DNA from: Terrimonas ginsenosidimutans
Lineage (GTDB): Bacteria; Bacteroidota; Bacteroidia; Chitinophagales; Chitinophagaceae
DNA length: 64,000 nucleotides
Direction: 5' to 3'
Assembly: GCF_022012415.1 (NCBI RefSeq)
Contig: NZ_JAKLTR010000002.1
Coordinates: forward strand, 248,001-312,000
Positions 53,689 through 61,342 of this stretch are shown here, in pieces. A program made the position numbers and the translations under genes. Below the pieces are notes generated by a model. That model was not told where the DNA came from, did no database searches, and saw only the letters and a list, made by a program, of their open reading frames with translations. Positions within the stretch are counted from its first letter, which is position 1. Each line of letters opens with the position of its first letter.

Positions 53689-54885
53689 TTGCCAGTGATA
53701 AAATGCACGAAATGTAATGAGGTAAGTGGGATCGCCAGGGCTGGACAGGTCAGAGGGAAGCAGCGATATCATTGCAAACACTGCAATTATTATTTCACTT
53801 TTCAATCTCCTCCACCAGGTAAAAAGAGCTCTCCGGCGCATCATGCCACCATTCTCGATATCGCGCATAAGCTTAAGATCTCCAAGTCTACCGTTTCCCG
53901 CGCGTTACGGAACAGCGCCGATATCAACCAGGAAACACGTGATGCTGTGTTGAAAATGGCGCAGGAGCTGAATTATGTTCCCAATTACTTTGCATCGAGC
54001 CTGGTCAGAAGAAAAAGTTATTCAATAGGGATCGTTGTGCCCGAGCTGATCACTAATTTCTTTTCACAGTTCATCATCATTGCGCAGAAAGCCGCCTCAC
54101 TGGCTGGTTATGAAGTGGTGATCTGTCACTCGAACGAAAGCTTCAGTAATGAAGTGGATGTGCTGAAACGGCTCTTTGCCTACCAGGTGGATGGGGTATT
54201 GCTATCGTTAAGCAGTGAAACCAAATCGCTCGACCATTTACAGGTTTATAGTGATGCCGGTGTGCCGGTGGTATTGTTTAACCGGGTGAAGAATAAGCCG
54301 GGATTTCCAACTGTCCTGGCAGATGACTACCACGGCGCTTTTATCGGTACCGAACACCTGGTGAAGAATGGGTATAGAAATATCGGTCATATAGGCGGGC
54401 CCGGCAATCTGCAGATCAGCAAGAACCGCTTTCGTGGTTACAGGGATGCGCTTACAAAACACGGATTGGAATACAATCCCAACTGGACGATCTATCATGA
54501 TCTTAGCCAGGCAGATGCCTGTAAGTGTGCAAAGACCCTGCTCGATAAATCATCCAGGCCGGATGCTGTATTCGCCGTAAATGATCCCGCAGCGATCTAT
54601 CTCATCATTGAAGCGAAAAAACGTGGTCTTCATGTCGGGCCGGATCTTGGGATCGTTGGCTTCAGTAATGATTCGCGCTCCGAAGTGATCGAACCATCGC
54701 TTACCACGCTTCAGCAGCCTATTGAACAAATGGCAGAGACATGTATCCATTTACTGCTGAACAAGATCAAAGACGATCGGTTCGCCATACCTCCGACAAC
54801 CGTTCTGAAGACAACGCTGATAGAGAGGTGTTCGTCGAAGAAGGAAGGCGCAAGGGGGAAAGAGTTTAAAAGTTTAATAGTTTAA
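53689..54885 (+). CDS. LacI-family transcriptional regulator with N-terminal InsA-like zinc ribbon
   Basis: Regulator of 398 residues. The frame begins with TTG (53689) or GTG (53695); the first ATG lies well inside the LacI part, so a non-ATG start or an upstream extension is implied. Residues 1-40 hold a zinc-ribbon with C6-x2-C9 and C29-x2-C32 and the core VRGKQRYHCKHCNYYFT, close to the IS1 InsA N-terminal domain. The LacI HTH (ATILDIAHKLKISKSTVSRALR, 54-100) and a periplasmic-binding-protein-like effector domain (110-385; YSIGIVVPELITNFFSQ, GIVGFSNDSRSEVIEPSLTTL) follow. It probably represses or activates locus 2. The last residues (EFKSLIV) and stop are encoded by the GTTTAATAG repeat array. 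Confidence 0.9.
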   Translation: MPVIKCTKCNEVSGIARAGQVRGKQRYHCKHCNYYFTFQSPPPGKKSSPAHHATILDIAHKLKISKSTVSRALRNSADINQETRDAVLKMAQELNYVPNYFASSLVRRKSYSIGIVVPELITNFFSQFIIIAQKAASLAGYEVVICHSNESFSNEVDVLKRLFAYQVDGVLLSLSSETKSLDHLQVYSDAGVPVVLFNRVKNKPGFPTVLADDYHGAFIGTEHLVKNGYRNIGHIGGPGNLQISKNRFRGYRDALTKHGLEYNPNWTIYHDLSQADACKCAKTLLDKSSRPDAVFAVNDPAAIYLIIEAKKRGLHVGPDLGIVGFSNDSRSEVIEPSLTTLQQPIEQMAETCIHLLLNKIKDDRFAIPPTTVLKTTLIERCSSKKEGARGKEFKSLIV

Positions 54886-55022
54886 TAGTTTAATAGTTTA
54901 AAAGCCTGGGATGCTTTATCAGGCGAATGTTGAACCCTTTTGGTAAACTCAGTGGAGTCTGTCAGTTGTAAAAATCTTTAACTATTAAACTATTAAACTA
55001 TTAAACTCTTAAACTTTTAAAC
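54864..55022. repeat. Inverted pair of GTTTAATA tandem arrays between convergent genes
   Basis: The left array at 54864-54904 repeats TTTAATAG-type units four times; the right array at 54976-55022 holds the reverse complement (ACTATTAA units). The arms of about 40 bp pair nearly perfectly around a 71-bp spacer. The left arm overlaps the end of the LacI gene and the right arm ends 13 bp before the reductase stop. It may act as a two-way terminator. Confidence 0.85.
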
Positions 55023-55035
55023 CTTCCTCCCTTCC

Positions 55036-57231
55036 TCAATAACAATCCATCAGGATCTTATTATGCGACTGATAGTAGCTTACTTCTTTATGGTTGATCC
55101 GTTTAAATGCTTCATCGAGGATCTCCAGAACATCTTTCTGCATGGCCAGTGATCCGCAGATCATGATCACGGCGCCTTCCTGCATTTTTTGTGCAATAGT
55201 TTCCTGGTCGCGGCGGATCAGGTCATTTACATACTGCTTATCCGCTTCGCGGGAATAAGCCAGGTGAAGTGTTTTCAGATTGCCTGCCTGAAGTTCCTTA
55301 CCGATCGGATCCTGGTAGAGTTCAAAAGAAGCGCTGGCGCGGAAGCCGCAATAAAGATGGGTTTCCGTTTTCTTCTGATTGTTATGGATCATTCCCAGGA
55401 ATGGTGCGATGCCCGTGCCATTACAGATCATGAAGACCGCAGGGACTTTTGACGGGAAATGGAAATGAGGATTTCTGTCGACGGCAGCTTTTAATGCCTG
55501 GCCTTCCTGAAGGTTATACAGGAACCCGGAACCCAAGCCATGCTGATGAAGTTTTATGCTCAGCTGGATATGATTGTTGACCTTTGCAATAGAATATAAT
55601 CTTTCCCGATAATCATTTGCGGGATAGATTGCCAGCAGGTCACCGGAAGTGAACCGTAGCCTTTTATCCGGTTTCATAGAAATAAGGAATGAGCCATCTT
55701 CCGTTTTGACAAGCGTTTTCTTTACTACGGTCAGATCGTGCAGGCGTTTGGGTTTACCCGCGAGCGAATCGACGGAGAAATTCAGCGGAAGCTCAATTTT
55801 TGCGGAAAGCAATTCCATCCATTCGCCAAATGCAACCGGAGATTTATCATTGATCGTATGGATCTCCAGCAAAGGCGTAGCCCAGGGTTGCATCGAAAGC
55901 GACTGGTGTACATCGAAAGCGAACTTGCAGAAATCAGGATATGATTTTGAACCGAAGCCCAGCACAGAAAAATGAACAGGATGAGGTTGTGGAGTTTTCT
56001 CCAGGATCTGCAGAAACTTTTTTGAGTTGGCGGGTGGATCTCCCAGACCATAGGTTGCCGTCAACACAAGAATCTGTTTTGCTTTTGCAAACGTGGTGTA
56101 ATTATTCAGTTCTGTAACAAAGCACTTCTGGCCATTCTTCAGTAAAGCCTGGTAAAGTGCTTTTGCGAATTTATAGGTAGTCCCATTCTCTGAGCCGACA
56201 AGAATGATATACTCGCAATCATCTTTCTTGTATTTGTTTTTCGTGCGCCCGCCGAGACGTTTGAAGGTGATCGCAAATCCTGAATAGATAAAGAACAGGA
56301 TATTGGCGGAAGCAAGGGCCAGCACGATCGCCCAGATGGCGCTTGTCCGTCCCGTATGCAGGTTAAGACTTAGTTCGGTCATTAATACAGAGACGGGGTA
56401 CACAGATTCACTCAGCAGGTCCCCCGTGATCTGGTTCACCGTCACTTCCCTGTCTTTCAGTTTAAGCGTGAAGTAATCTTCCACATCTTCCGAGAAAGGG
56501 AATTCGATCTCTCTTACCTGTGAAAGAGGTGTATTTGCAAAGATCGCGAATTGCGAAAGGTCTTTTTGCGGGTCAGATTCGATCTTGTCAAAGTCTATGT
56601 TCTGGGTTACTTTATGATCCGGGATGATCTTGAATCTTACAAGGGAAAGATATGTACCGGTCAGTGCGATCAGCAAGACCGGGATCAGCAATAAACGTCC
56701 AAGCTGAACGTGGTAATACTGGAAGAAATTCTCCCTGACGATCTTCGTGAAGAATCTTTTGATCCCTCTTTGCCGCTGGATAATGAGTGCGATGCCTGAG
56801 ATCGTGATCAGTAAAAGCAGGAAGGCTGTCAGCCCGATAAAGAACCTACCGAGTTCATTTAAGAACAAAGAGCGGTGAAAAGATGTAACCCATTGAAAGA
56901 ATTCACTTTTTTTCTGTGGCGTGCCAAGGGTTTCACCGGTACGCGCATTTACGTATACGGTAACACTTTCGCCGTTATCGTCTATTCCATTGACGGTAAC
57001 AAAGTCGTTTGCATCTATTGTAACGGTTGTTACTTCCGCAAATTTCTTCTTAAGGACCGGAATGGTTTGGGCAATAGTAAGCTTGTCGAGATCTTCGACA
57101 TTATATGGCTGGGTTTTGGCGGCAACCGGTTCAAATGCGAGAATGATCCCGGTTACTGAGGCCAGCACTAAAAGCAAAAAAGAAGATACAGCCAATGCCA
57201 GGTGGCTGTATCTCCAAACAGATATGGTCAT
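55036..57231 (-). CDS. PepSY-transmembrane / flavodoxin / FAD-NAD(P)H reductase, probable ferric or siderophore reductase
   Basis: Inner-membrane reductase of 731 residues. The N-terminal PepSY_TM module has four helices (12-34, 130-151, 178-199, 297-319) with histidines (for example H119, H174, H292) that may bind haem. A flavodoxin domain (341-475; ILVGSENGTTYKFAKAL, LTATYGLGDPPANS), FAD-binding domain (RLYSIAK at 544-550) and NAD(P)H-binding domain (MICNGTGIAPFLGMI; C-terminus ILMDCY) follow, as in cytochrome P450/sulfite reductase flavoproteins. Electrons would pass from NAD(P)H through FAD and FMN to periplasmic or membrane acceptors. Similar proteins in Bacteroidota lie in iron-uptake loci. 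Last gene of a three-gene unit, 16 bp after the DUF2271 gene. Confidence 0.93.
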   Translation of the reverse strand: MTISVWRYSHLALAVSSFLLLVLASVTGIILAFEPVAAKTQPYNVEDLDKLTIAQTIPVLKKKFAEVTTVTIDANDFVTVNGIDDNGESVTVYVNARTGETLGTPQKKSEFFQWVTSFHRSLFLNELGRFFIGLTAFLLLLITISGIALIIQRQRGIKRFFTKIVRENFFQYYHVQLGRLLLIPVLLIALTGTYLSLVRFKIIPDHKVTQNIDFDKIESDPQKDLSQFAIFANTPLSQVREIEFPFSEDVEDYFTLKLKDREVTVNQITGDLLSESVYPVSVLMTELSLNLHTGRTSAIWAIVLALASANILFFIYSGFAITFKRLGGRTKNKYKKDDCEYIILVGSENGTTYKFAKALYQALLKNGQKCFVTELNNYTTFAKAKQILVLTATYGLGDPPANSKKFLQILEKTPQPHPVHFSVLGFGSKSYPDFCKFAFDVHQSLSMQPWATPLLEIHTINDKSPVAFGEWMELLSAKIELPLNFSVDSLAGKPKRLHDLTVVKKTLVKTEDGSFLISMKPDKRLRFTSGDLLAIYPANDYRERLYSIAKVNNHIQLSIKLHQHGLGSGFLYNLQEGQALKAAVDRNPHFHFPSKVPAVFMICNGTGIAPFLGMIHNNQKKTETHLYCGFRASASFELYQDPIGKELQAGNLKTLHLAYSREADKQYVNDLIRRDQETIAQKMQEGAVIMICGSLAMQKDVLEILDEAFKRINHKEVSYYQSHNKILMDCY

Positions 57232-57247
57232 TGTGTGATAGAAATAA

Positions 57248-57745
57248 TTAGTTCAGACTGAAACGCACATAGCGAATGTAATTCGGGCCTTCTGTTTTTT
57301 TAGATAAATTTTCTTTGGTTAAGGGGATTTCAATGTCTTTTTCATGGTATTTCTGGTCTTCAACGGCAGTTTCGAACCGGAGTTTATACCCGGCATCTAC
57401 CTTAACATCTTCAATTTCAAACATGGTCATACTGCGGTCACCACCTGCAACGGAGGCGCCGGTGATCGCACTGATGTTGGACGGCTTCTTCGTATTAAAC
57501 TTGTGCCATGCTTTGATATGGTCATACCATTTTTTATCAGGGCCCATTACGTACAGGGTTTTCTCATACTCGTCCTGAGGGTTGATCAATGACACTACAA
57601 TGTAGGCAGCTTCGCCAACATAATTGGTCATCTGCACCATGCATTTGTATTTTGTAAAGCCGGGTTTCTGCGCGATAACAGCTGTTGAAAAAGCCGCAAA
57701 TGCGAAAAGGAATAGAACGGTTCTGGTGATGTTTATCTTTCTCAT
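57248..57745 (-). CDS. DUF2271 domain protein, periplasmic
   Basis: Protein of 165 residues with signal peptide (FLFAFAAFSTAVIAQ, cleaved near 26). The domain includes YVGEAAYIVVSLINPQ, EKTLYVMGPDKKWYDHIKAWH, ISAITGASVAGGDRSM and YKLRFETAVEDQ, which fit DUF2271; these proteins regularly neighbour PepSY membrane reductases. Function unknown; a redox or haem/flavin-linked role is suspected from context. It starts 3 bp after the ankyrin gene stop. Confidence 0.85.
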   Translation of the reverse strand: MRKINITRTVLFLFAFAAFSTAVIAQKPGFTKYKCMVQMTNYVGEAAYIVVSLINPQDEYEKTLYVMGPDKKWYDHIKAWHKFNTKKPSNISAITGASVAGGDRSMTMFEIEDVKVDAGYKLRFETAVEDQKYHEKDIEIPLTKENLSKKTEGPNYIRYVRFSLN

Positions 57746-57748
57746 AAC

Positions 57749-59224
57749 TTATTTTAAGAAATCAATGGAGACTTTGTTTTTGGTGAGGAATTCATTTTCT
57801 TTTGCCAGGTCAAACGCTGTTTCGCTGAAATCAGTCTGAACTTCTTTTTTTGCACCAATTGATAAAAGATATTTCAGGATATTATCGTCTTTGGCGGTTA
57901 AAGCAGCTTTGTGCAGAGCTGTCAGTCCTTCGGCATTTTTTAAGTTTACGTCTACTTTAAATGCTTCGATCCTTTTCAGCAGGGGAAGGCCGTTCCTGTA
58001 AAGCACCATATGGTAAAGCGTGTTTCCGTTCTTTTGCGGAACAGTTACATCAAGCCCTTTTGCCTGAAGTAGTTTAAGTTTTCCTTCAAAGGCTTCCGGG
58101 CGTTGTACGTTGTATGAATGGACAAGGTAGAAGGTCAGGTTATATCCTTCTGCATCCACCACTTTGGTATCTGCGCCTTTGTTTAACAGCATGGTCACTA
58201 TATCAGGAGAGTTTCTCCGTACGGCCATTGATAAGGCCGAATTTCCTTTTTTGTTCACCTGGTTGATATCTGTTACATAAGGCATGAGGAAAGCAAGCGT
58301 TGCGGTGTCTGCGTTGAGGTAAGCGGCGTTCATAAAGGGAGTGGTGCCGTCAGCATTTGCCTGGTTGATATCCACGCCTTTTGAGATAAAGTATTTGATG
58401 ATCTCTTCCTGTTTTGCTCTGCGCACAACGATATGAAGAGCATTGTCCCCGTTGGCGGACACACCCCTGGGGTCTGCTTTCAATGATTCGAGATACTGGA
58501 ACAGTTCCAGTGTTGGAGTGGTAGTGCCGCGCCCGCCCACGCTTGCCGTATACATGATATTCGGACTGAACGTAACGCCTTTTTCCACGAGTTTTTTCAG
58601 CACGTCGATGCTTCCGGATCTTACGGCATAATCAAAGGCAGTGCTTCCCACGGAGTCTTTGCTTTTGATGTCGATGCCTTTTGAGATGAAGTATTCGATC
58701 AGTTTGAAGTCTTTATCATATGGAGCGATCAGCAGCAGTGCATTAGTGCCGCCGCGTGCGATCTCTTTTTTGGGGACGATGCCGCCGCTGATGCAGAGAT
58801 CATATACTTTGGTATTGGCCTGGCCGGTAGCAGCGGCCAGAGTAAAGGGGGAGTATCCGAATTCATCATAAACTGTTACTTTGGCGCCTTTGGAAATCAG
58901 GTATTCCATGATGTCCGTATTGCCGCGGTTGGCAGCCCAGAACATATAGGTCCTTCCAGCTGAAAAAGGTTTGTTTACGTCGATACCCTGTTGTGATAAG
59001 AGGAATTTGATCACTTCGTTATCGGCAGAGGCGTTGATGGCGAGTGCTGCGGCGTCGAGGCCATTCGCGGAGACGGTAGTGGGATTGATCCCTTTTGCGA
59101 TCTCTGCCTTTACTTTTTCGATACCGGGTTTCTCCCGCCAGAAGGCAGATTCTGTCAGGCTGCCGGATTGAGCGTATAATAATGCCGGAAAACCTGCAAG
59201 AATTACCAGGATAGTTTTTCTCAT
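57749..59224 (-). CDS. Periplasmic ankyrin-repeat protein
   Basis: Protein of 491 residues from ATG 59224; the TTG two codons upstream is unlikely. Signal peptide RKTILVILAGFPALLYAQ. About 11-12 ankyrin repeats of 33 residues fill the protein, with clear units such as GNTDIMEYLISKGAKVTVYD, GYSPFTLAAATG and GLTALHKAALTAKDDNILKYLL. Ankyrin repeats bind proteins. In Bacteroidota, exported ankyrin proteins occur with DUF2271/PepSY genes and catalases, where a role in iron or oxidative-stress handling is proposed; this is inference here. First recognised gene of the unit. Confidence 0.92.
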   Translation of the reverse strand: MRKTILVILAGFPALLYAQSGSLTESAFWREKPGIEKVKAEIAKGINPTTVSANGLDAAALAINASADNEVIKFLLSQQGIDVNKPFSAGRTYMFWAANRGNTDIMEYLISKGAKVTVYDEFGYSPFTLAAATGQANTKVYDLCISGGIVPKKEIARGGTNALLLIAPYDKDFKLIEYFISKGIDIKSKDSVGSTAFDYAVRSGSIDVLKKLVEKGVTFSPNIMYTASVGGRGTTTPTLELFQYLESLKADPRGVSANGDNALHIVVRRAKQEEIIKYFISKGVDINQANADGTTPFMNAAYLNADTATLAFLMPYVTDINQVNKKGNSALSMAVRRNSPDIVTMLLNKGADTKVVDAEGYNLTFYLVHSYNVQRPEAFEGKLKLLQAKGLDVTVPQKNGNTLYHMVLYRNGLPLLKRIEAFKVDVNLKNAEGLTALHKAALTAKDDNILKYLLSIGAKKEVQTDFSETAFDLAKENEFLTKNKVSIDFLK

Positions 59225-59941
59225 ACTCAATTTATATAATGGTCTGTTTTAAATAATAAGGCTGGCATCGTTAGTACGATCGTATCCGGATGTGGCGGCT
59301 TTAGAAAAGCGGCGCTGAACAAACAGATCATGATCCAGAAATGAAACGAAGTGCAGTGAAGTAACCTGGGTGCCGCGACCGTCTGTTATCCGTATGCCGG
59401 AAGGCAGGGCAGTTATTAAGGGATCATCCCGGGAACTTTTGTTGGAACATTCGCTACAATGCTCAAATTTCCGCATGCAACATGTTTCTTGTTTTCGCGA
59501 TCAGGAAAAAGAGGAGTATGATCCGGGAAAATGTATTCATTTTACAGTGTATTGACAATCCGGACCGGGATGGAGGGGATTTTTTGAATTAATGGGATGG
59601 CGGCTGATAAGATCAGGAGTTCATTTTGATCTTGTTTATAGTATTGATCGCTTCCTGGTATACAATTTCAGCGGTAGTTGTGGCGTAGTAGTGTTACAGT
59701 GATCTGATCCATGTTTTGTGTTTAATAAGATTGAAGCCGGGTGAAATGAAATTTTCGGCTTTCAGAAGAAGATCTGCGTAACCTACGCCGGCAAAAGCTG
59801 AAGAATATCCCGCATCAACAGCGCGGCCCCTTTCTTATTAGGGTTAGAGTTGGGTAATCACGCAGGGTCATGTTTTGATTACTCCGTATGTGGTATTGCC
59901 CCGAGCTGAAGATGTCGTATTTTCAAGCATAAATAATCTCA
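59225..59941. other. 717-bp intergenic region, possible small ORF
   Basis: A 75-codon minus frame at 59249-59476 (begins MRKFEHCSECSNKSS) ends 24 bp before the ankyrin gene. It has an ATG start and mixed composition but no signal peptide or known domain, so I leave it unassigned. The rest, up to the gene at 59942, shows no recognisable element. I found no clear promoter for the ankyrin unit. Confidence 0.3.
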
Positions 59942-60604
59942 ATGAACAAAGCCATTATCATAGCGGTAACGGTTGTTATCTGCGCAGGTCTCGCATTCTG
60001 GTTGTTGCGGGATACATTCAGGAAGCAGGAAGAAACGGAGACGATGTATTGCGGGCCGGACAAGACCTTGCCGGTTAAGGTGTTTATTAATCCGTCTCAG
60101 GCTTATCCGGTATTTGCGCAGGATTATACGTCGCGGGTGGAGGCGAACCTCACGGTCATGGATTCTATTCAGCGAATGACCTCTCCGACAGTAGGCGGGG
60201 CGCTCGGGTTGGAGAGTGATGTGGTCACGCTCCGGCAGGATCTCTCGCAGGAGAGCATCCGCATGGAGATCCTGATGAAAAGTAATTTTTATGCGTATAA
60301 TACGCGTCCCTGCGATAGCGCGGTGAGCCGTCATTACTTTGAATTCCTGGCATTGATGGCGCAGAAAACGGGCGAGCTTGATAAGCTGAGCTCGAGTCTG
60401 ACAGAAAAACCAGCAGAAAGCACGGTAGGTACGGATTCTGTGCAAACGCTTACGATTGTCAGAGATACGGCGAAAATCAGGCAATCGCTTCAGTACTTCA
60501 AAAAGTCATATCACTTCATTAAAGAAGATAATGATCCAACCCTGACTCCTGATATGCGGTCAAAGCTTTCGAAAAAGGATGTACTGCTGGTAAGGCCACG
60601 CTGA
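59942..60604 (+). CDS. Membrane-anchored hypothetical protein
   Basis: Protein of 220 residues with one N-terminal hydrophobic segment (about 5-21, IIIAVTVVICAGLAFWLL), either an uncleaved anchor or a signal peptide. The remainder is polar and mostly helical (VEANLTVMDSIQRMTSP, HYFEFLALMAQKTGELDKLSSSL, IRQSLQYFKKSYHFIKED) with no catalytic motif. I do not recognise a family. It is 99 bp upstream of a small membrane protein on the same strand. Confidence 0.7.
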   Translation: MNKAIIIAVTVVICAGLAFWLLRDTFRKQEETETMYCGPDKTLPVKVFINPSQAYPVFAQDYTSRVEANLTVMDSIQRMTSPTVGGALGLESDVVTLRQDLSQESIRMEILMKSNFYAYNTRPCDSAVSRHYFEFLALMAQKTGELDKLSSSLTEKPAESTVGTDSVQTLTIVRDTAKIRQSLQYFKKSYHFIKEDNDPTLTPDMRSKLSKKDVLLVRPR

Positions 60605-60703
60605 TATTGATTGTTATTTACAAATCAGTTCCTTCCTTCTACTCAATAGCGGGCGGTGGCAAATGGAGAGCGTGCTTTCTTTGCGCTGTAATAATTTCAA
60701 CAC

Positions 60704-60976
60704 ATGATCCTCTTTATAGCCGGACAGATCGCCATTGGTATCCAGGTCATTTTGCTATTGGTTTGGGCATACAGTATGTTCGGCTCGACTAATGGCACGG
60801 ATCCGGCAGGGCAAGGCACCGCTTTTACCCTTTTGATCGGGTTCGCTTCTTATATAGCGATCGCAATTTTTCTGTTGCTTACAAAGAAAACCGGACCAAT
60901 GGTCGGCGCGCTGGCCATGTCAGCGCTGCCTATTACCATCGTGATCGTCATGTGGCTGAAAGAAATCAAACAATAG
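60704..60976 (+). CDS. Small three-helix membrane protein
   Basis: Protein of 90 residues with three hydrophobic segments (about 3-25, 38-58 and 65-84) and short polar loops; a C-terminal MWLKEIKQ faces one side. No known family recognised. Located after the hypothetical at 59942, same strand. Confidence 0.65.
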   Translation: MILFIAGQIAIGIQVILLLVWAYSMFGSTNGTDPAGQGTAFTLLIGFASYIAIAIFLLLTKKTGPMVGALAMSALPITIVIVMWLKEIKQ

Positions 60977-61342
60977 GATTTGCGATCTTACCTGAATGTT
61001 TGATCAGATTATGTCTAAGATGTGATCATAAACGGCTATATACACGCTGTATAAATCAGGTGTTTTTACGATGATGTCAGTCGCGGAAATCTATATACAT
61101 TCGCTTTATCTTCTCGCCCTATTATAACCCGCTAATTCGGATCCGGTTGAACGTTCTATTGTCCCGGTCTTCTCTGTGCGTTAATGGTCATTGTCTCAAA
61201 GTATTTATTCCTTAACAAATGTGTGGGGCCGGTGCGTATCAAGTATCCTGAGACCGTTTGTCTGTTGACAAATCCCAGGTAGCTGTGATCATCCTTTTCC
61301 CTCTTGTATTCTACCATATTTATTAAACCTTAATCACTTTTT
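60977..61342. other. 366-bp intergenic region, nothing recognised
   Basis: AT-rich spacer before the phospholipase D-like gene. No plausible small gene, terminator or exact TAnnTTTG box was found; the promoter of the following gene should lie here. Confidence 0.4.

Noticed and set aside
53689-53810. Separate IS1 InsA gene or fragment next to the regulator
   Set aside because: The zinc-ribbon part is in frame with the LacI domain with no stop between, and no InsB/transposase sequence follows, so a fusion is the simpler reading.
59249-59476. 75-codon minus frame before the ankyrin gene
   Set aside because: It has an ATG and tolerable composition, but no signal, domain or promoter; mentioned only within the intergenic entry.
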